Part shown: positions 19,379 through 31,200 of the stretch, piece after piece
How positions within the stretch are numbered: the first letter of the stretch is position 1
Layout: each line of letters opens with the position of its first letter
Made by a program: the position numbers and the translations under genes
Origin: Trichomonas tenax
Lineage: Eukaryota > Parabasalia > Trichomonadida > Trichomonadidae
Direction: 5' to 3'
NCBI GenBank assembly: GCA_023091735.1
Contig: JALKBU010000062.1
Span: 1 to 64,000 of the forward strand
DNA: 64,000 nucleotides
The notes under the pieces: model-generated
Told to the model about the DNA's origin: nothing
What the model saw: only the letters and a program-made list of their open reading frames with translations
Databases searched by the model: none

Positions 19379-20198
19379 TGTCTTTCAATTTTTCCTCTAA
19401 AAAACGTGCTTTACTAAGAAAAATAGATTGTAGATTGCATACCATATATGAATATTTAAAATTTTTCGAAAAAATTAAATTCTTGATTTTTCCGATTAAA
19501 AACCGATTAAAAACCAATTAAAATAGATCAGCATATATCATTGATTGATATCATGAGCATTGGAACAATTTTAAATTTTCAACATTTTTCAAATCAGCAG
19601 ATTTTTCATTAAAAACATGTTTAAATGACTAAGTTCTATCCGCATATCAATATTATGATGTTTTGAATGATTTCTAATATTCAATGATTAAATGTGACAA
19701 TTCTTTCAGTTCTCGTGTATATAGGCAAAACTGATTGAAACAAGCAGTAATTCTAGGCTGCATTGACTCGATATATGCATGCTTGGTGGGCTGAATGCAT
19801 CTGGCTAAAAATAGTGATTAATAATAATTACTCAAACTAAAGACACAATCTTAAGTAAGGAGCAGCTTATTTGATGTGATTAAGAATGGTTGCAAATATG
19901 ATCCTTTGATGAAATGTGGTAGGGTGCCAATAATTGATCAATGAGGTATTACCCATATAGCCTCTGAATTAGATCGATTGATATTGACTTTCTAACTCAA
20001 TAAATTAGTCGAAATACAACTATTTGTAAATTTGTTGAGCTAGGCAATACCTTAGAATGTATCAATGAATATTGCATCAGAACTCTGCCTGGGTCGAAGG
20101 AAGAACAGACTCAGAATGCAAGATATTTTTCTAAAAACTTAAACGTGCGCATCTGGCATGTAAAGTTGTTATATTTGTCATTATGGCAATAAAATAAA

Positions 20199-20279
20199 CT
20201 TACATGACAGATAAAACGACAAATTGACTAATTTTGACGAATAAATAATGTTTATTATCAGAATAATAATTACATGTCA
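20199..20279 (+). promoter_or_regulatory. Isolated TTTACATG-type motifs
   Basis: CTTACATGACA at 20199-20209 and ATTACATGTCA at 20269-20279. They are more than 1.5 kb from the next gene start, so they may be remains of an element like element 1 rather than promoter parts. Weaker copies (TATATTTGTCA 20170, ATAAAACGACA 20211) lie nearby. Confidence 0.35.
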
Positions 20280-21852
20280 AACATATATTTGAATATATTT
20301 TATTCTATATATGTTGTAATGTCAATTTGGTCAATTCAATAAATTGAGACAAATTTGACAGCGCTGATTTAGTGATGTCTCTACTGTAAATACTCTCTGA
20401 TGCATTATTCCCATTTGTACGTTTTGCTTCTATCAAAAATCATTTGTAAACCTTTCAACACTAATTTTGAGATCACTATATTTTGTAAAAATATTAACTG
20501 TTCTAGTCTCACGAATGATTATACTATACACAGTCATGACATTGCAATGCAATTATCCTCTTATGCAGATCTGTGTCTGAATTTTAATATCTTTAATATC
20601 TTTTCTTTATTCGTGATAATGTATCGGGGAAATGGACGTCTATATGCTGGTTTGGAGCAGAAGGTTCTAAATATTGTCTAAGTTGTTCATTTGAATTTTG
20701 GCTAAAAGTAAGTGCGCATAATATTACAGAATAACATATATAGGCAACATTATTTAGTGACTAAAGAAAAATGGCTTTTTAACGATATTATAAACTTTTG
20801 ATGAAAAATTATCATAATTTTAGGGGGAAACAATGACAAATTGATTTTCTTTGTCATTGACATTTCAAATATACCTCTAAAATTAGGATTTGAGATGTGT
20901 TGATAAATCAAATGTGAGAAAAACTCAAAATCATGCTATATGACAATGATCATTAAAAAGCATAGTTTTGTCAAATTCTATCATGTCGAGTTGGGAAACA
21001 AATATGTGAATCTGTGAATATGAATATTCCATCACTGTAAAGCTAAATCTTTGGATCTCGTGAGTATATAGTATAGATAATAGTTCGTTTTGTCAATGGT
21101 GTTATATATATTAAAGCCGAATATAACATTAAATAATGAACATTGAAAACAGATTGTCGCTTTAGTATTAAATATTCTGTTTGTAACAAAACTATGAATT
21201 ATATAACTTATGTTGAACACATACCTCAAATTGCTAATTCCATCGTTCAACTTAATATTTGGTGATTATATATTAATTCTATCAGAGGCTTTGAGTGTTA
21301 AAGTTGTGAATGAATATAACTATGCAATGATTTGGTAAGTGAGAATTTGAATTTTGTTTATATTTTTGAATTTTGCTAAATATTGTTTAAAAACCAAACA
21401 AGCTATAACGAAACACAGCTCACTGCAGCTTTATCACCAAGTTTAGAATAAGTATATAAAAAATAGCGATTTTTTTATACAATAAAAACTCAATACAAGA
21501 GCATGTTGGAGCAGGCAACAAAATATAGGCCAAGACAAGAATATTTGCAACATAGAGATCCTCTAAGTCATGAATTAAAAAAATTGCTAAAAATTGCAAC
21601 ATAAGCAACATCATGATAGCAATATAGATATCACAACGATGAGAAATACAACCATTAAAAAGCCAAATCTCCAAAAACAACATTTAGCATAAAAAATAAA
21701 CAAAAATATTTTTATCATCACAATTTAAATTTAATTTTGAATGAGTGTAAAAAAACGCATATTTAGAAATGGCAATACAATATAAATAAAAGAAAAAACT
21801 CAAAAAAGACCCATCAACTTAAAATTAAAAGGGGTCTTTGAAATCAGTAGGG

Positions 21853-24800
21853 ATGAAGAATTCTAATCTTGACGGTGATTATATAGAGACTATGTCTGAA
21901 TCCGAAGGTTCTGTATTCGGCAATGTCAACTTCCCTACAGGCTTCCCTCCTCTGCCTGAAAATTACTTCGATACAGCGAAAGTTGCTAAAACAAAGTCTC
22001 GTTATGATATGCACGACTACGATGCGGATAGGAACGTTACGAAGCACCAAATTCCAAAAAAGAATCAACATTATCCACAAATTGAAAATAAAATTGAGCA
22101 CATTTTCACGTCGAGGATATCAGAAAATGGTTTAGAATATTTGATTCTTTTCCAAAATCAAAAAGAACAATTCTCAACGTGGATTCCCTCGGAAATTGCA
22201 AAAGAATTCCCCAATTTTCTGTCAAAGCAAAAGAAATTTAATGAAACAGCAAATGTCAGATCCATATTTTCATTTACAAGCCCTAACATCACCACTTCTT
22301 ATAAATCGATCCTCAAAATTTTGTGTCATCGCCTTATTGGCAACAATATTAATCAATCACTAGAATTCTTATATATGTTAAACTCAGAAACAGGCTCGAG
22401 CTTTTTCTGGGAGCCAATATCTGAAAACAGCCCGCAATTTTTAATTCAGCATTATTTACAAACGAGAATATGCGTTGAAAACACACACCCACCACGCCCA
22501 CCTAAAATTGTCATTACAGATGATATCGCGCAGACATACATCTCCACTGAAGGCAAAACATTAAGAAATTATCAGCTCGAAGGAGCCAATTGGATGCTTT
22601 CTTGTTTCTGTGCCAACCACGGCTGCATTCTCGCGGACGAGATGGGCTTAGGCAAAACCATCCAAACTTTAGTTTATCTCAATCATCTTAACAAATACAC
22701 GGACTTCCATGGACCAAATCTCATCGCTGTCGGCACAAACACGTTCGACCAGTGGTGCTCGGAACTCGAGAAGTGGACGAACTTGAAATATGTCTCTTAT
22801 ACAGGACTTCCTGAAGTACGTGTAGTTATACAGAAGTACCAGATGCCATTTTACGATGATAATGGACACAAGCAGGAAGGAAAGCTCGGATTTAACGTGT
22901 TGTTGGTCACTTACGACATCTTTTTGAAGGACATTGAATTTTTCTCGACAATTGAATGGCAAAATATCATCGTTGATGAAGGCCACAGGATCAAAAACTG
23001 CGACGGAAAGAAACACAACGCCCTCCTGACAGTTAAAGCAATGAACAGAATTATATTAACAGGAACACCAATTCAAAACACAATGCTCGAACTTTGGACA
23101 TTGCTTCAGTTTGTGTCACCAGAGTATTTCCCAGAAGGCTCTGCTTTCCCAACAGATGACTTTGAATCTTTGGATATGGAAATTTTATCTAACATCAAAA
23201 ACATGATTGCTCCACACCTTCTTCGTCGCTCTCTCAACGATATCGAGACAACAATGCTTCCAAAGGATGAACGCATTGCTCTTCTTCATCTCACACGAAT
23301 TCAAGAAGATTTAATCCGTTTAACACAACTCCACCAACTCGGCCGCATCAAAAATGGCGGCGAAATCGATTCTCTCCAAGAGTCAAACACATATCAAAGA
23401 ATTTGCAATCATCCATTTTTAATCGAAGGCGTTGAAGACTATTTGATGGTCAGAAACCCAGGAGCCAACAAATTGGATATGTTGGTTAACACATCAGTCA
23501 AATTCATGTTCTTGGACAGAGTTTTGCCATGTTTCAAGAAACACAATCGTTCTGTTCTTATTTTCTCGCAGAAAGTCAAAGTTCTCAAGCTCCTCGAAGA
23601 ATACTGCCAGCTGAAGAGATACACATACGAAATCCTCAATGGCAACTTGAGCGATCAAGAAAAGAAAGAAGCAATTTCAAAATTCTGCGACAACACTGGA
23701 GACACATTCATCTTCCTTATTTCAACGCGCAGTGGCGCCGAAGGCCTTAACTTAACAAGAGCCAACGTCACAATTGTGTTCGATCCAGATTGGAACCCAC
23801 ATAACGATATTCAAGCACTCGGAAGGTGCCACAGAATCGGACAGACACAGAAAGTCGATGTCATCAGATTATTAACCTTTGGCACATACGAACACGAGAT
23901 GTTCGTCCGATCACAGAGGAAGCTCAAGCTTTGGAACTCAATCTTAGGAGATGGAAAGCAGCTTGCTGAAGCATCCCGTCCTCCGCCAGTTTCAATCCTT
24001 GATCCATCAGGCAAGACTCCACAGAGACTCGAATCCATGATCAATCCATTGCCAAGGTTCGTTGGTATTAACTTCGAAGGCTACGGCACATTCATCAAAG
24101 CAAACGAGGATACAGAAACAATCACAGAGTCCAATTCGATATTTCCGGTTCCTCCAGTTCTCGAAGGTTACTACATTCCACAGCCAGACGAATCATTTGA
24201 TTCTGTCATGGAGAGGAGTGCAACAATCACACGCGATGTCAAATTCAGTGGAATCAATTCAAAGAACTTCCCGAAGGTCGACATAACACACGGAATTCCA
24301 AACGATATCTTCCTCAACCAGTTCCCTCCTCTCGACATGCAGAACTCATCGATGAGGAAGCAGAAAACAAGACCAAACACAGACCACGTTCCTATCGATG
24401 GAAAGATGGCGAAGAGAATTTTAAGGCTTCTCAGATACTACGGATTCGGTGAATGGGCCAAGATCCATCAGGCTATTGATGGCTACTGCCCTGTTGATCA
24501 GCTGATCAAGTTCTGCGCTGGTGCGACATTATTGCACTTCAGAGCTATGGAACCTGCTGCTGTAATCACATTCCCACTTTTGTTGCACACTTTGCTTCCT
24601 GTAATCGAGCCATTGACATACACAGCTACATTCTGCACGAACAAGACGGAGTGGTTCAATGTCTTCATCAAGAGATCTGTTTTGCAGCAAGAATCAAAAG
24701 CTTGCAAAGATATCCATGATCACATCTTCTCGACAGCTTCAAGCTTCTTGATGAGTCTTGAGAACCACCTGATTATCAAGGATTTCGTCAAGCTCCCGAA

Positions 24801-27800
24801 CAACGACTTCCCATTCAGGAATCTTCCTCCATTCCAAGGAAGAACACTTGAAGAAGATCAGCGTCTCGTCCAGGAATTGATTTCCGGTGTTGATATTAAC
24901 ATCAAAGACAAGCCAAGAGTTATTCACATTTTGCATTTGATGCGTTCCACAATTTTGGCACGCAGCACACAGATCAACGCTTTCCAGACAACATTCTGGC
25001 TTCCTGTAGAAGTCAGACAAGTTGTCGACACCTTGAAGAACTTCGGTACATCTGTTTTGACCGAGAATCGCTACATCATGGAGAAGACAGGACTCCTTTC
25101 CAAGAGCATGGACAACACGGCAAACTTCATGAAGAACTTGGTGAAGAAGTTCCACGAGAAGCAGTGCGAAAAGAGCCCAATTCCAATCACAGAGGATGAA
25201 GCGCACGCTTCTGATGCTCCTCCGGACGTTTATCATGGTTTCACAATCGAAGCAACAGAAGTTATCAGTGTCTTGAAGAGAATCATGCTTGTTCAGAACA
25301 TCAGCGCTGTTTACAGAGAATTGGAGTCGAAGAGCGATATGGAGTTGAATCAGAGAATCACAGAGGACAACTGGATGACATTCAGAGACTGCAGGAAGTT
25401 CTTCGAGCAGATATTGAGTCACGGCTGCACATTCACAAAGGAAATCCTGCTTGAACCAGGATTTGTTGAACACTTGACTCCAAAGGACATCGCAATGTTG
25501 AAGAGCGGTGAATCAATTCAACTATCTCCTGACACAAACATTCCACAGTTCATTTTAACAGACAGCGCCTTCTACAACTTCCTCAGAACGATACCGACAA
25601 CACAGAGAGCAGATCAAAAGCCACCGCCGCCAATCCAGAATCCAATTCCAAAGCCAGCAGCGCCAATGATGCAGCAGCCACCGCAGCCAGTTGCTCTACC
25701 ACCGCCGGTGAAGCAGTCGCAGCAACAAAAGGCAACACAGAAGCAGGCTAAGCAAGCTTCAAAGCCACACAAGAAGCAGCCACAGCAACAAGTGCCGAAA
25801 GCACCGAAGTCTCAGCAGCAGCAACCTCAGCCACAGCAAATGCAGCCCCAGATGTCTCAGATGCCGCAGCAGATGACACAGAGCCAGATGCAGCAGCAAC
25901 AGCAGCAGCTTCAGTCTTTGATGCAGAACGCAATGATGGGATTCGATCAGAAGCCACACGAAAAGAGTGACGGCTCTATGTTCGAAGGCCTCGACATTTC
26001 CAAGCTTCAAGAGTTCCTTCCAAGCCAGATGATGCAGTCAGCTCATTACGGAATGCCAAGCAGACAGCAAAGCACGCCGATGAGCACCCAGCAGCAGATG
26101 TACAACCAGATGCAGCAGCGCCCGAACTCAATGGGAATGCAGAGCTGGCAGAACATGCCTCAGCAGCAGCCTCAGATGATGCAGCAACAGCAGCCACAAC
26201 AGCAATCCCAGCAGCAAATTATGCAGCCACAGACTGCTCAGCAGCCTCAGTCTCAGCCAATGATGACCAGCCAGCAACAGGCTCAGCAGCAGCAACAACA
26301 GCAACAGCCGATGACTCCAACGGGACAGAGCTGGCAGCAGCCTCCTCAGCCTATCCAGGCAAAGAGAGAATCTGCGAAGTCTCAGAAGGAGATGGCCCAA
26401 GCTTGGCAGCAGATGCAACAAATGCAACAGCAAATGCAGCAACAGCAGAGCTGGCAACAAGCACAGCAGCAAGGAAAGTCTCCACAGCCAACACCACAAA
26501 TCCAGCCGCAGATGATGCAGCCAAACCAAATTTCTTCAAACCAGATGCAGAACTCCATGATGCAACAGATGCCATCACAGCAGCTGCAGAACCAAATGCA
26601 GATGTATCAGCAGCAGATGCAGAACTCGATGTTTGGATCAATGCCTTCCAGTCAGCAGATACAGAATGCAATGCAGCAGAACTATCAGCAGGCGATGACT
26701 CCGCAGCAGCCACAGAGTTCTCAGCAGATACAGTCACAACCATCGATGCATCAACAGCAGAATCAGCAGCCATTAATGTCATCGAATTCGATGCAGCAGT
26801 ATCAGCAGCAGATCCATTTGCAGCAGCAATCAAAGCAATCTCAACCTCAACAGCCACAACAACAGCAAACTCAGATGTCACTATCATCATCACAGCAACA
26901 GATGCAACAGCAGCAGTTGAGCCAGCAACAGCAAATGCAGCAGATGCAGAACTGGCAGCAGCAAATGTACCAAGCACTCCAGCAAAGAAGCGCTCAGCAG
27001 CAACAGCAAACGAACCAGATGCAAGTCCCATCATGGCAACAGCAACCGCTGCAAATGCAGCAGCAGGCTAAGCAGCAACAGCCGCCACAACCTGCAAAAT
27101 CCCCATCGACACCTTCACAGCAACAGCAGCAGCAAACAAGAGCCAGCCAGAAGTCACAGCAACAGCAGCAGCAACAAGTTCCATCGCCAAGTCAGAAGCA
27201 GCCAAGCGACCAGAAGAACCACATGAACAAGCTCCAGATGTTGCAGAACCAGCTCAATCAGCAGCAGAACTACGGTGCTTCAGTTGCTTCTCAGAAGGCA
27301 CAGCAGTTCAGCCAGCAACAACTCGCACAAATGTACATGCAGCAGCCTTCTCCAAACCAGCCATCGCAGTTGATCAAGAACGCTTCGTTCCAGTCAACTG
27401 GTCCAACGACGCCATTGGCATCTCAGGCAGGCGTCTTCAGTCAGCAGCCACCAGCACAGCCAAAGAAGGCGCAGAAGCTACCGCAGTATCCTGCGCAGTC
27501 ACCATCGACACCTGCGCAGTCTCCTTATGGACAGCAGAGTGGACCGTTCTCGCAGCAGAACAAGCAGTTCTCTATGGGAGGTTACAACACAGCCCAGTTC
27601 ATGCAGCAGATGAGCAATTACACGCAGCTACAGCAGCAACAAGTCCAGAACGCTTTCAACCAGATACAGGGTAAAATGGCGCAGCAGCAATCGCCGGCGA
27701 CATCAAAGGCGAAGCAGGAAGAACAGAATTACTACGACAATGCAAAGAATGACTGGATGCATCAGATGCAAATGGACTTACAGATGCAGAGCTATCTCAC

Positions 27801-28170
27801 ACAGCAGATGCTTCAACAACAAGCAGCCGCAGCACAGCAGCAACAGGCACCACCACCAGCGAAGACAGGAAAGAATGGTGAGAAACAGCCGAAGAAGAAA
27901 GCAGGAAGACCGAAGCAGACACCAGGAACAACAAAGAACAAGCAAGCTGCTATGAATCAAGCCGCAGCCGCAACAAGAATGGCAATGGACTCCCAGCCGC
28001 AGTTCTATGACATGCAAAAGTACATGCAAATGCAGCAACAGGTACCACAAGGACAGATGTTCATGGAGCAACAACCAGATATAAACGTAAACCAGAACGA
28101 GTTCGGCGATGACGGAATGCAGGGTGTTGGTGATGACAACGACAATGACGATTTATATTTCATGGATTAA
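21853..28170 (+). CDS. CHD-like Snf2 chromatin-remodelling ATPase with giant glutamine-rich tail
   Basis: About 2105 residues. A possible chromodomain-like segment (about 75-125) precedes a full Snf2 ATPase: Walker A in ILADEMGLGKT (about 258-268), motif II DEGH (about 375), and the helicase C-lobe with GAEGLNL (about 627) and CHRIGQTQKV. A region after it (MAKRILRLLRYYGFGEWAKIH, about 845-865, shown in part) resembles the SANT/SLIDE or CHD C-terminal helical part. Residues about 1250-2050 are extremely rich in Gln with Met, Ser and Pro, followed by an AT-hook-like AGRPKQTPG (about 2015-2025) and an acidic end. Such enzymes slide or evict nucleosomes using ATP. The first ATG (21853) follows TCAGTAGGG. 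CHD rather than INO80 or SWI2 is my best guess. Confidence 0.85.
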   Translation: MKNSNLDGDYIETMSESEGSVFGNVNFPTGFPPLPENYFDTAKVAKTKSRYDMHDYDADRNVTKHQIPKKNQHYPQIENKIEHIFTSRISENGLEYLILFQNQKEQFSTWIPSEIAKEFPNFLSKQKKFNETANVRSIFSFTSPNITTSYKSILKILCHRLIGNNINQSLEFLYMLNSETGSSFFWEPISENSPQFLIQHYLQTRICVENTHPPRPPKIVITDDIAQTYISTEGKTLRNYQLEGANWMLSCFCANHGCILADEMGLGKTIQTLVYLNHLNKYTDFHGPNLIAVGTNTFDQWCSELEKWTNLKYVSYTGLPEVRVVIQKYQMPFYDDNGHKQEGKLGFNVLLVTYDIFLKDIEFFSTIEWQNIIVDEGHRIKNCDGKKHNALLTVKAMNRIILTGTPIQNTMLELWTLLQFVSPEYFPEGSAFPTDDFESLDMEILSNIKNMIAPHLLRRSLNDIETTMLPKDERIALLHLTRIQEDLIRLTQLHQLGRIKNGGEIDSLQESNTYQRICNHPFLIEGVEDYLMVRNPGANKLDMLVNTSVKFMFLDRVLPCFKKHNRSVLIFSQKVKVLKLLEEYCQLKRYTYEILNGNLSDQEKKEAISKFCDNTGDTFIFLISTRSGAEGLNLTRANVTIVFDPDWNPHNDIQALGRCHRIGQTQKVDVIRLLTFGTYEHEMFVRSQRKLKLWNSILGDGKQLAEASRPPPVSILDPSGKTPQRLESMINPLPRFVGINFEGYGTFIKANEDTETITESNSIFPVPPVLEGYYIPQPDESFDSVMERSATITRDVKFSGINSKNFPKVDITHGIPNDIFLNQFPPLDMQNSSMRKQKTRPNTDHVPIDGKMAKRILRLLRYYGFGEWAKIHQAIDGYCPVDQLIKFCAGATLLHFRAMEPAAVITFPLLLHTLLPVIEPLTYTATFCTNKTEWFNVFIKRSVLQQESKACKDIHDHIFSTASSFLMSLENHLIIKDFVKLPNNDFPFRNLPPFQGRTLEEDQRLVQELISGVDINIKDKPRVIHILHLMRSTILARSTQINAFQTTFWLPVEVRQVVDTLKNFGTSVLTENRYIMEKTGLLSKSMDNTANFMKNLVKKFHEKQCEKSPIPITEDEAHASDAPPDVYHGFTIEATEVISVLKRIMLVQNISAVYRELESKSDMELNQRITEDNWMTFRDCRKFFEQILSHGCTFTKEILLEPGFVEHLTPKDIAMLKSGESIQLSPDTNIPQFILTDSAFYNFLRTIPTTQRADQKPPPPIQNPIPKPAAPMMQQPPQPVALPPPVKQSQQQKATQKQAKQASKPHKKQPQQQVPKAPKSQQQQPQPQQMQPQMSQMPQQMTQSQMQQQQQQLQSLMQNAMMGFDQKPHEKSDGSMFEGLDISKLQEFLPSQMMQSAHYGMPSRQQSTPMSTQQQMYNQMQQRPNSMGMQSWQNMPQQQPQMMQQQQPQQQSQQQIMQPQTAQQPQSQPMMTSQQQAQQQQQQQQPMTPTGQSWQQPPQPIQAKRESAKSQKEMAQAWQQMQQMQQQMQQQQSWQQAQQQGKSPQPTPQIQPQMMQPNQISSNQMQNSMMQQMPSQQLQNQMQMYQQQMQNSMFGSMPSSQQIQNAMQQNYQQAMTPQQPQSSQQIQSQPSMHQQQNQQPLMSSNSMQQYQQQIHLQQQSKQSQPQQPQQQQTQMSLSSSQQQMQQQQLSQQQQMQQMQNWQQQMYQALQQRSAQQQQQTNQMQVPSWQQQPLQMQQQAKQQQPPQPAKSPSTPSQQQQQQTRASQKSQQQQQQQVPSPSQKQPSDQKNHMNKLQMLQNQLNQQQNYGASVASQKAQQFSQQQLAQMYMQQPSPNQPSQLIKNASFQSTGPTTPLASQAGVFSQQPPAQPKKAQKLPQYPAQSPSTPAQSPYGQQSGPFSQQNKQFSMGGYNTAQFMQQMSNYTQLQQQQVQNAFNQIQGKMAQQQSPATSKAKQEEQNYYDNAKNDWMHQMQMDLQMQSYLTQQMLQQQAAAAQQQQAPPPAKTGKNGEKQPKKKAGRPKQTPGTTKNKQAAMNQAAAATRMAMDSQPQFYDMQKYMQMQQQVPQGQMFMEQQPDINVNQNEFGDDGMQGVGDDNDNDDLYFMD
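25640..27880 (+). repeat. Coding CAG/CAA glutamine-rich low-complexity region
   Basis: About 2.2 kb of the remodeller gene is mainly CAG and CAA codons mixed with ATG, TCA and CCA codons. Codon mixing (CAG and CAA alternate) suggests selection at protein level rather than recent slippage alone. It creates several false long open frames in the other five frames. Confidence 0.85.
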
Positions 28171-28284
28171 TCTTATATATGTAATAAAATGTTTGTTATT
28201 TTTTTAAAAACCATAATTAGTATTATATTTCAAAATGATGTTTTTTTATCAAAATAACATAATTTATTTTTATTTATAACATTA

Positions 28285-31200
28285 CTATATGGCTTGACTG
28301 ATTTCTTCTTGTGTCAAATGAGGAATCAAGAATGCGAGAGCGTCATCATTGCAAATACCAATATCAGCGATGGACAATGAAGGAGAAATACCATAAAATT
28401 GGATAAATTTCTTAATGCTTTGATTTTCATGCAAAATTTTGAGTCTCTTTGCGTTGTCTGTTTCTCTGAAGTAGTTAACAATAAGATCTGCATTGCTGTC
28501 CCACTCTACTTCGTTCTGGACGCGAATCATTTCATCTTTATTTGTTGTTGTGAAATCGAATATTGAATTTGCTTTCATCTTGAAAATCGCTCTGAGATTT
28601 TCGCTGTCGCAGTCTCCGTATGGATGAGATTCTGAGCGCTTTTTGACCCACAATATTGGCCTCATTGCCTCATCTTCGAATGGGATCTTCGTGAAGTGGA
28701 CTTTGTAGAATCTATCATCCTCAACAACCAAATCTTTGATGCTTTCGAACGGCGGCAAAACGTGCGGTGTGTGAATCTTTATTGGATCTCCATCATCAGT
28801 GACTAAAGTGATCTTCATGTCAATGATATCATCAGTGTCGACATCTCTCACTTCAAGAACTCTTGGAACTGCCGCAGCATTGATTAAATGCCTCATTGTT
28901 TGAAGCGAACATTCATTGTCACCACATGATTTAGCAATACGTGGATATGCAGCTAAAAGCAGAATCGCTGATGCAGCATTCGAACGCCCGAGAGTGAATC
29001 TTCCTTTGCCAAGGTTCAGTGTTCCGACAGCCATCGCTAAAGCTGCCTGTTGACCAGCAACGAACAACTGCTGACTTGTCATGCATGGGCGTCTTCTAAT
29101 GAGTCTCACGAATCTCAAGAAACCAGCGTCGCATGTTCCAGCAATGATGAATGATGTTGCGAGAATGACGTTGCATAAGCAGACCTCTCTGTGAAGTGTT
29201 GTGCAGTCTGTGAAGTCGAATGGCGTTTTGCTGAACAAAGCCAAACATTTTGCAATCGCCAACAATCTCGTGTAAGCTTTGTTCATCATTGTGCCTGCAA
29301 ACTTGATGCCGCAAGCGATGGCGAAACCTGTGACCAAAGATGCGAGATTGTCTGGCTCAAGGCCTTCAGGAACAACAAAATTGAGCGCAGATTCTGGCGT
29401 TGGATCAACCAATAAATTCGCGCAAGTTCTCAAAAGAACAACATCAGGAATCATCTTGTTGATGAAATTCGAGTCTGTGGGAAGCTCAAGAGCAGACTGA
29501 ACACGTTTATGACCAGTTCTCATGTAACCAAGAGCGAGAACTAAAATCGCTGCTGGTGCAATAGTGAAGAAATCGGAGTTTCCGAATGTTGCAATTTTGT
29601 CGTTGCTGACATCAGCTGTCTTCGATCCATCGAGAATTATGCAAAGTCTTTCTCTCGTTTCCTTGAGAACAGGCGATTTATCACCCATTCCTAATGAAAT
29701 AAGACCGATTGCGCATCCGAGAGATAAAGGAAGAGCTGTTAAATCGAAAATAGCGCTCTTTTCAAGTAATTGCGCGAAAACTTCTGTTAAGTGTCTGTTT
29801 GCTGAACCTTCGAACAAGAAACCGATGCCAAAGATTGCCGCGCTCTTTATCAATGAACTCATCTCATAATCAGACTGCTGAAACTGTCTCAGCTCCGGAA
29901 TATGCATTGTCAACATGTGCGAGATTCCGAGATCTCTTGTTCCTCTGTAAGAAACACCGAGACCGAAAACCATTGCAATTGCGTTGATTTCTTTGATATC
30001 TAGAGAAGTGAGATACTGGAAGATATCGACTTTCCACAGTTTCTTCAATAATCCATTGATAGCGAAACCATAGAGAATTCCAGCGCTGTACGGAGTGTAT
30101 TCTTTGCTGATTGTGTCGACAATCCATGAATGACTTGCATCGCAAACTCTCAGACCATCGGAAACACCGTTATTGAACTGTGCCCATGTTTGCGCTGCAA
30201 CATTCTCCGCTTGTTGCTGCGCTTGATCATCAGTGTCAACGATCTCTGTTCCATTCGTTGTATAACCGATCTTGTTGAGTTTCTCTGGAACGAGTTTCTG
30301 CGATGGAAGAGGATTCATTGACCTCAAGTTAAACATTCCTCTGCCGATGCTCAATGACCACTGTTTTTCGAGCAATATTCTCAGTTTTCCAACCATCATT
30401 GATTGATAAACAATATCATCAGTACCGTTCGGCCTTTCGACATCGATTGTCACTGGCAAATGGGACTGAAGCAATCTCTCAACTTCCAAAAATCTCAAGT
30501 CAGGAAGCGATGCTTGTGGAGAATTTAAGTTATCGAAAGGTTCTTTGATGTATTCGTGAAGTTTCGCGATATCATCTCTTCCTATAAGTCTGTAAGCGGC
30601 AATTGGCCAATCTTCAGGTGGAGAGTCCCTCGTTAATTGGAAGATTCGCAATAAAGGAGCACTCAAAGACGGTTGAAGTGACATAATTTGCGACAAAGTT
30701 AATTTTTCGCGTTCTGACAATACAACAATTGTTTTTGCGTCTTCTGCTGTGTGCATTGATCCAAAGACTTTAATTACTTTCTCCGATAAAGTGAAAGGCG
30801 AAGGAATCTCAACTAATGCCTTTCCTGAGATGCATTGTGAACACCATCCGATCAAATCGTGAACATCAGAGTTAAAGCTGTCGCTATTCGTGAAATCATC
30901 CAAAGTGATTTCTTCACCACATGATAAAGCGTAATAAAGCAAATGAGTGATCATTCCAACTCTCTTCGCGAGTCTTATGAGCAACGACATCAATCTCTTT
31001 CTGTCTTCTTCACCGCCTTTTCTTATCTTCAAATCTTCAGACAATAAATGCAAAGCGTTGAAAAAGTTAACTAATTCGTTTTCATCTTCGATGTTAATCA
31101 ACAAATTAAACAAACAATCAAAGAATGTCGTTGAATTAGACAAAGCGCCGCATTCACTTAAAGCTAAAACACTTGTTGCATAGTTCTCCTTGGAAATGGA

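Larger units (their letters stand above)
19010..21852. other. 2.8-kb non-coding tract upstream of the remodeller gene
   Basis: I find no gene in either strand; the longest open frames are under 95 codons and lack family features. The tract contains a perfect 14-bp inverted repeat (19291-19304/19365-19378), a dispersed 26-base repeat (19353 and 20444), TTTACATG-type motifs at 20199 and 20269 with weaker copies around them, and an AATGACAAA/TTTGTCATT hairpin near 20833. The Initiator TCAGTAGGGATG of the next gene begins at 21844. Confidence 0.55.

Noticed and set aside
25748..27071. Several alanine-, leucine- or serine-rich open frames on both strands
   Set aside because: They are frame shadows of the CAG/CAA-rich region of the remodeller gene.
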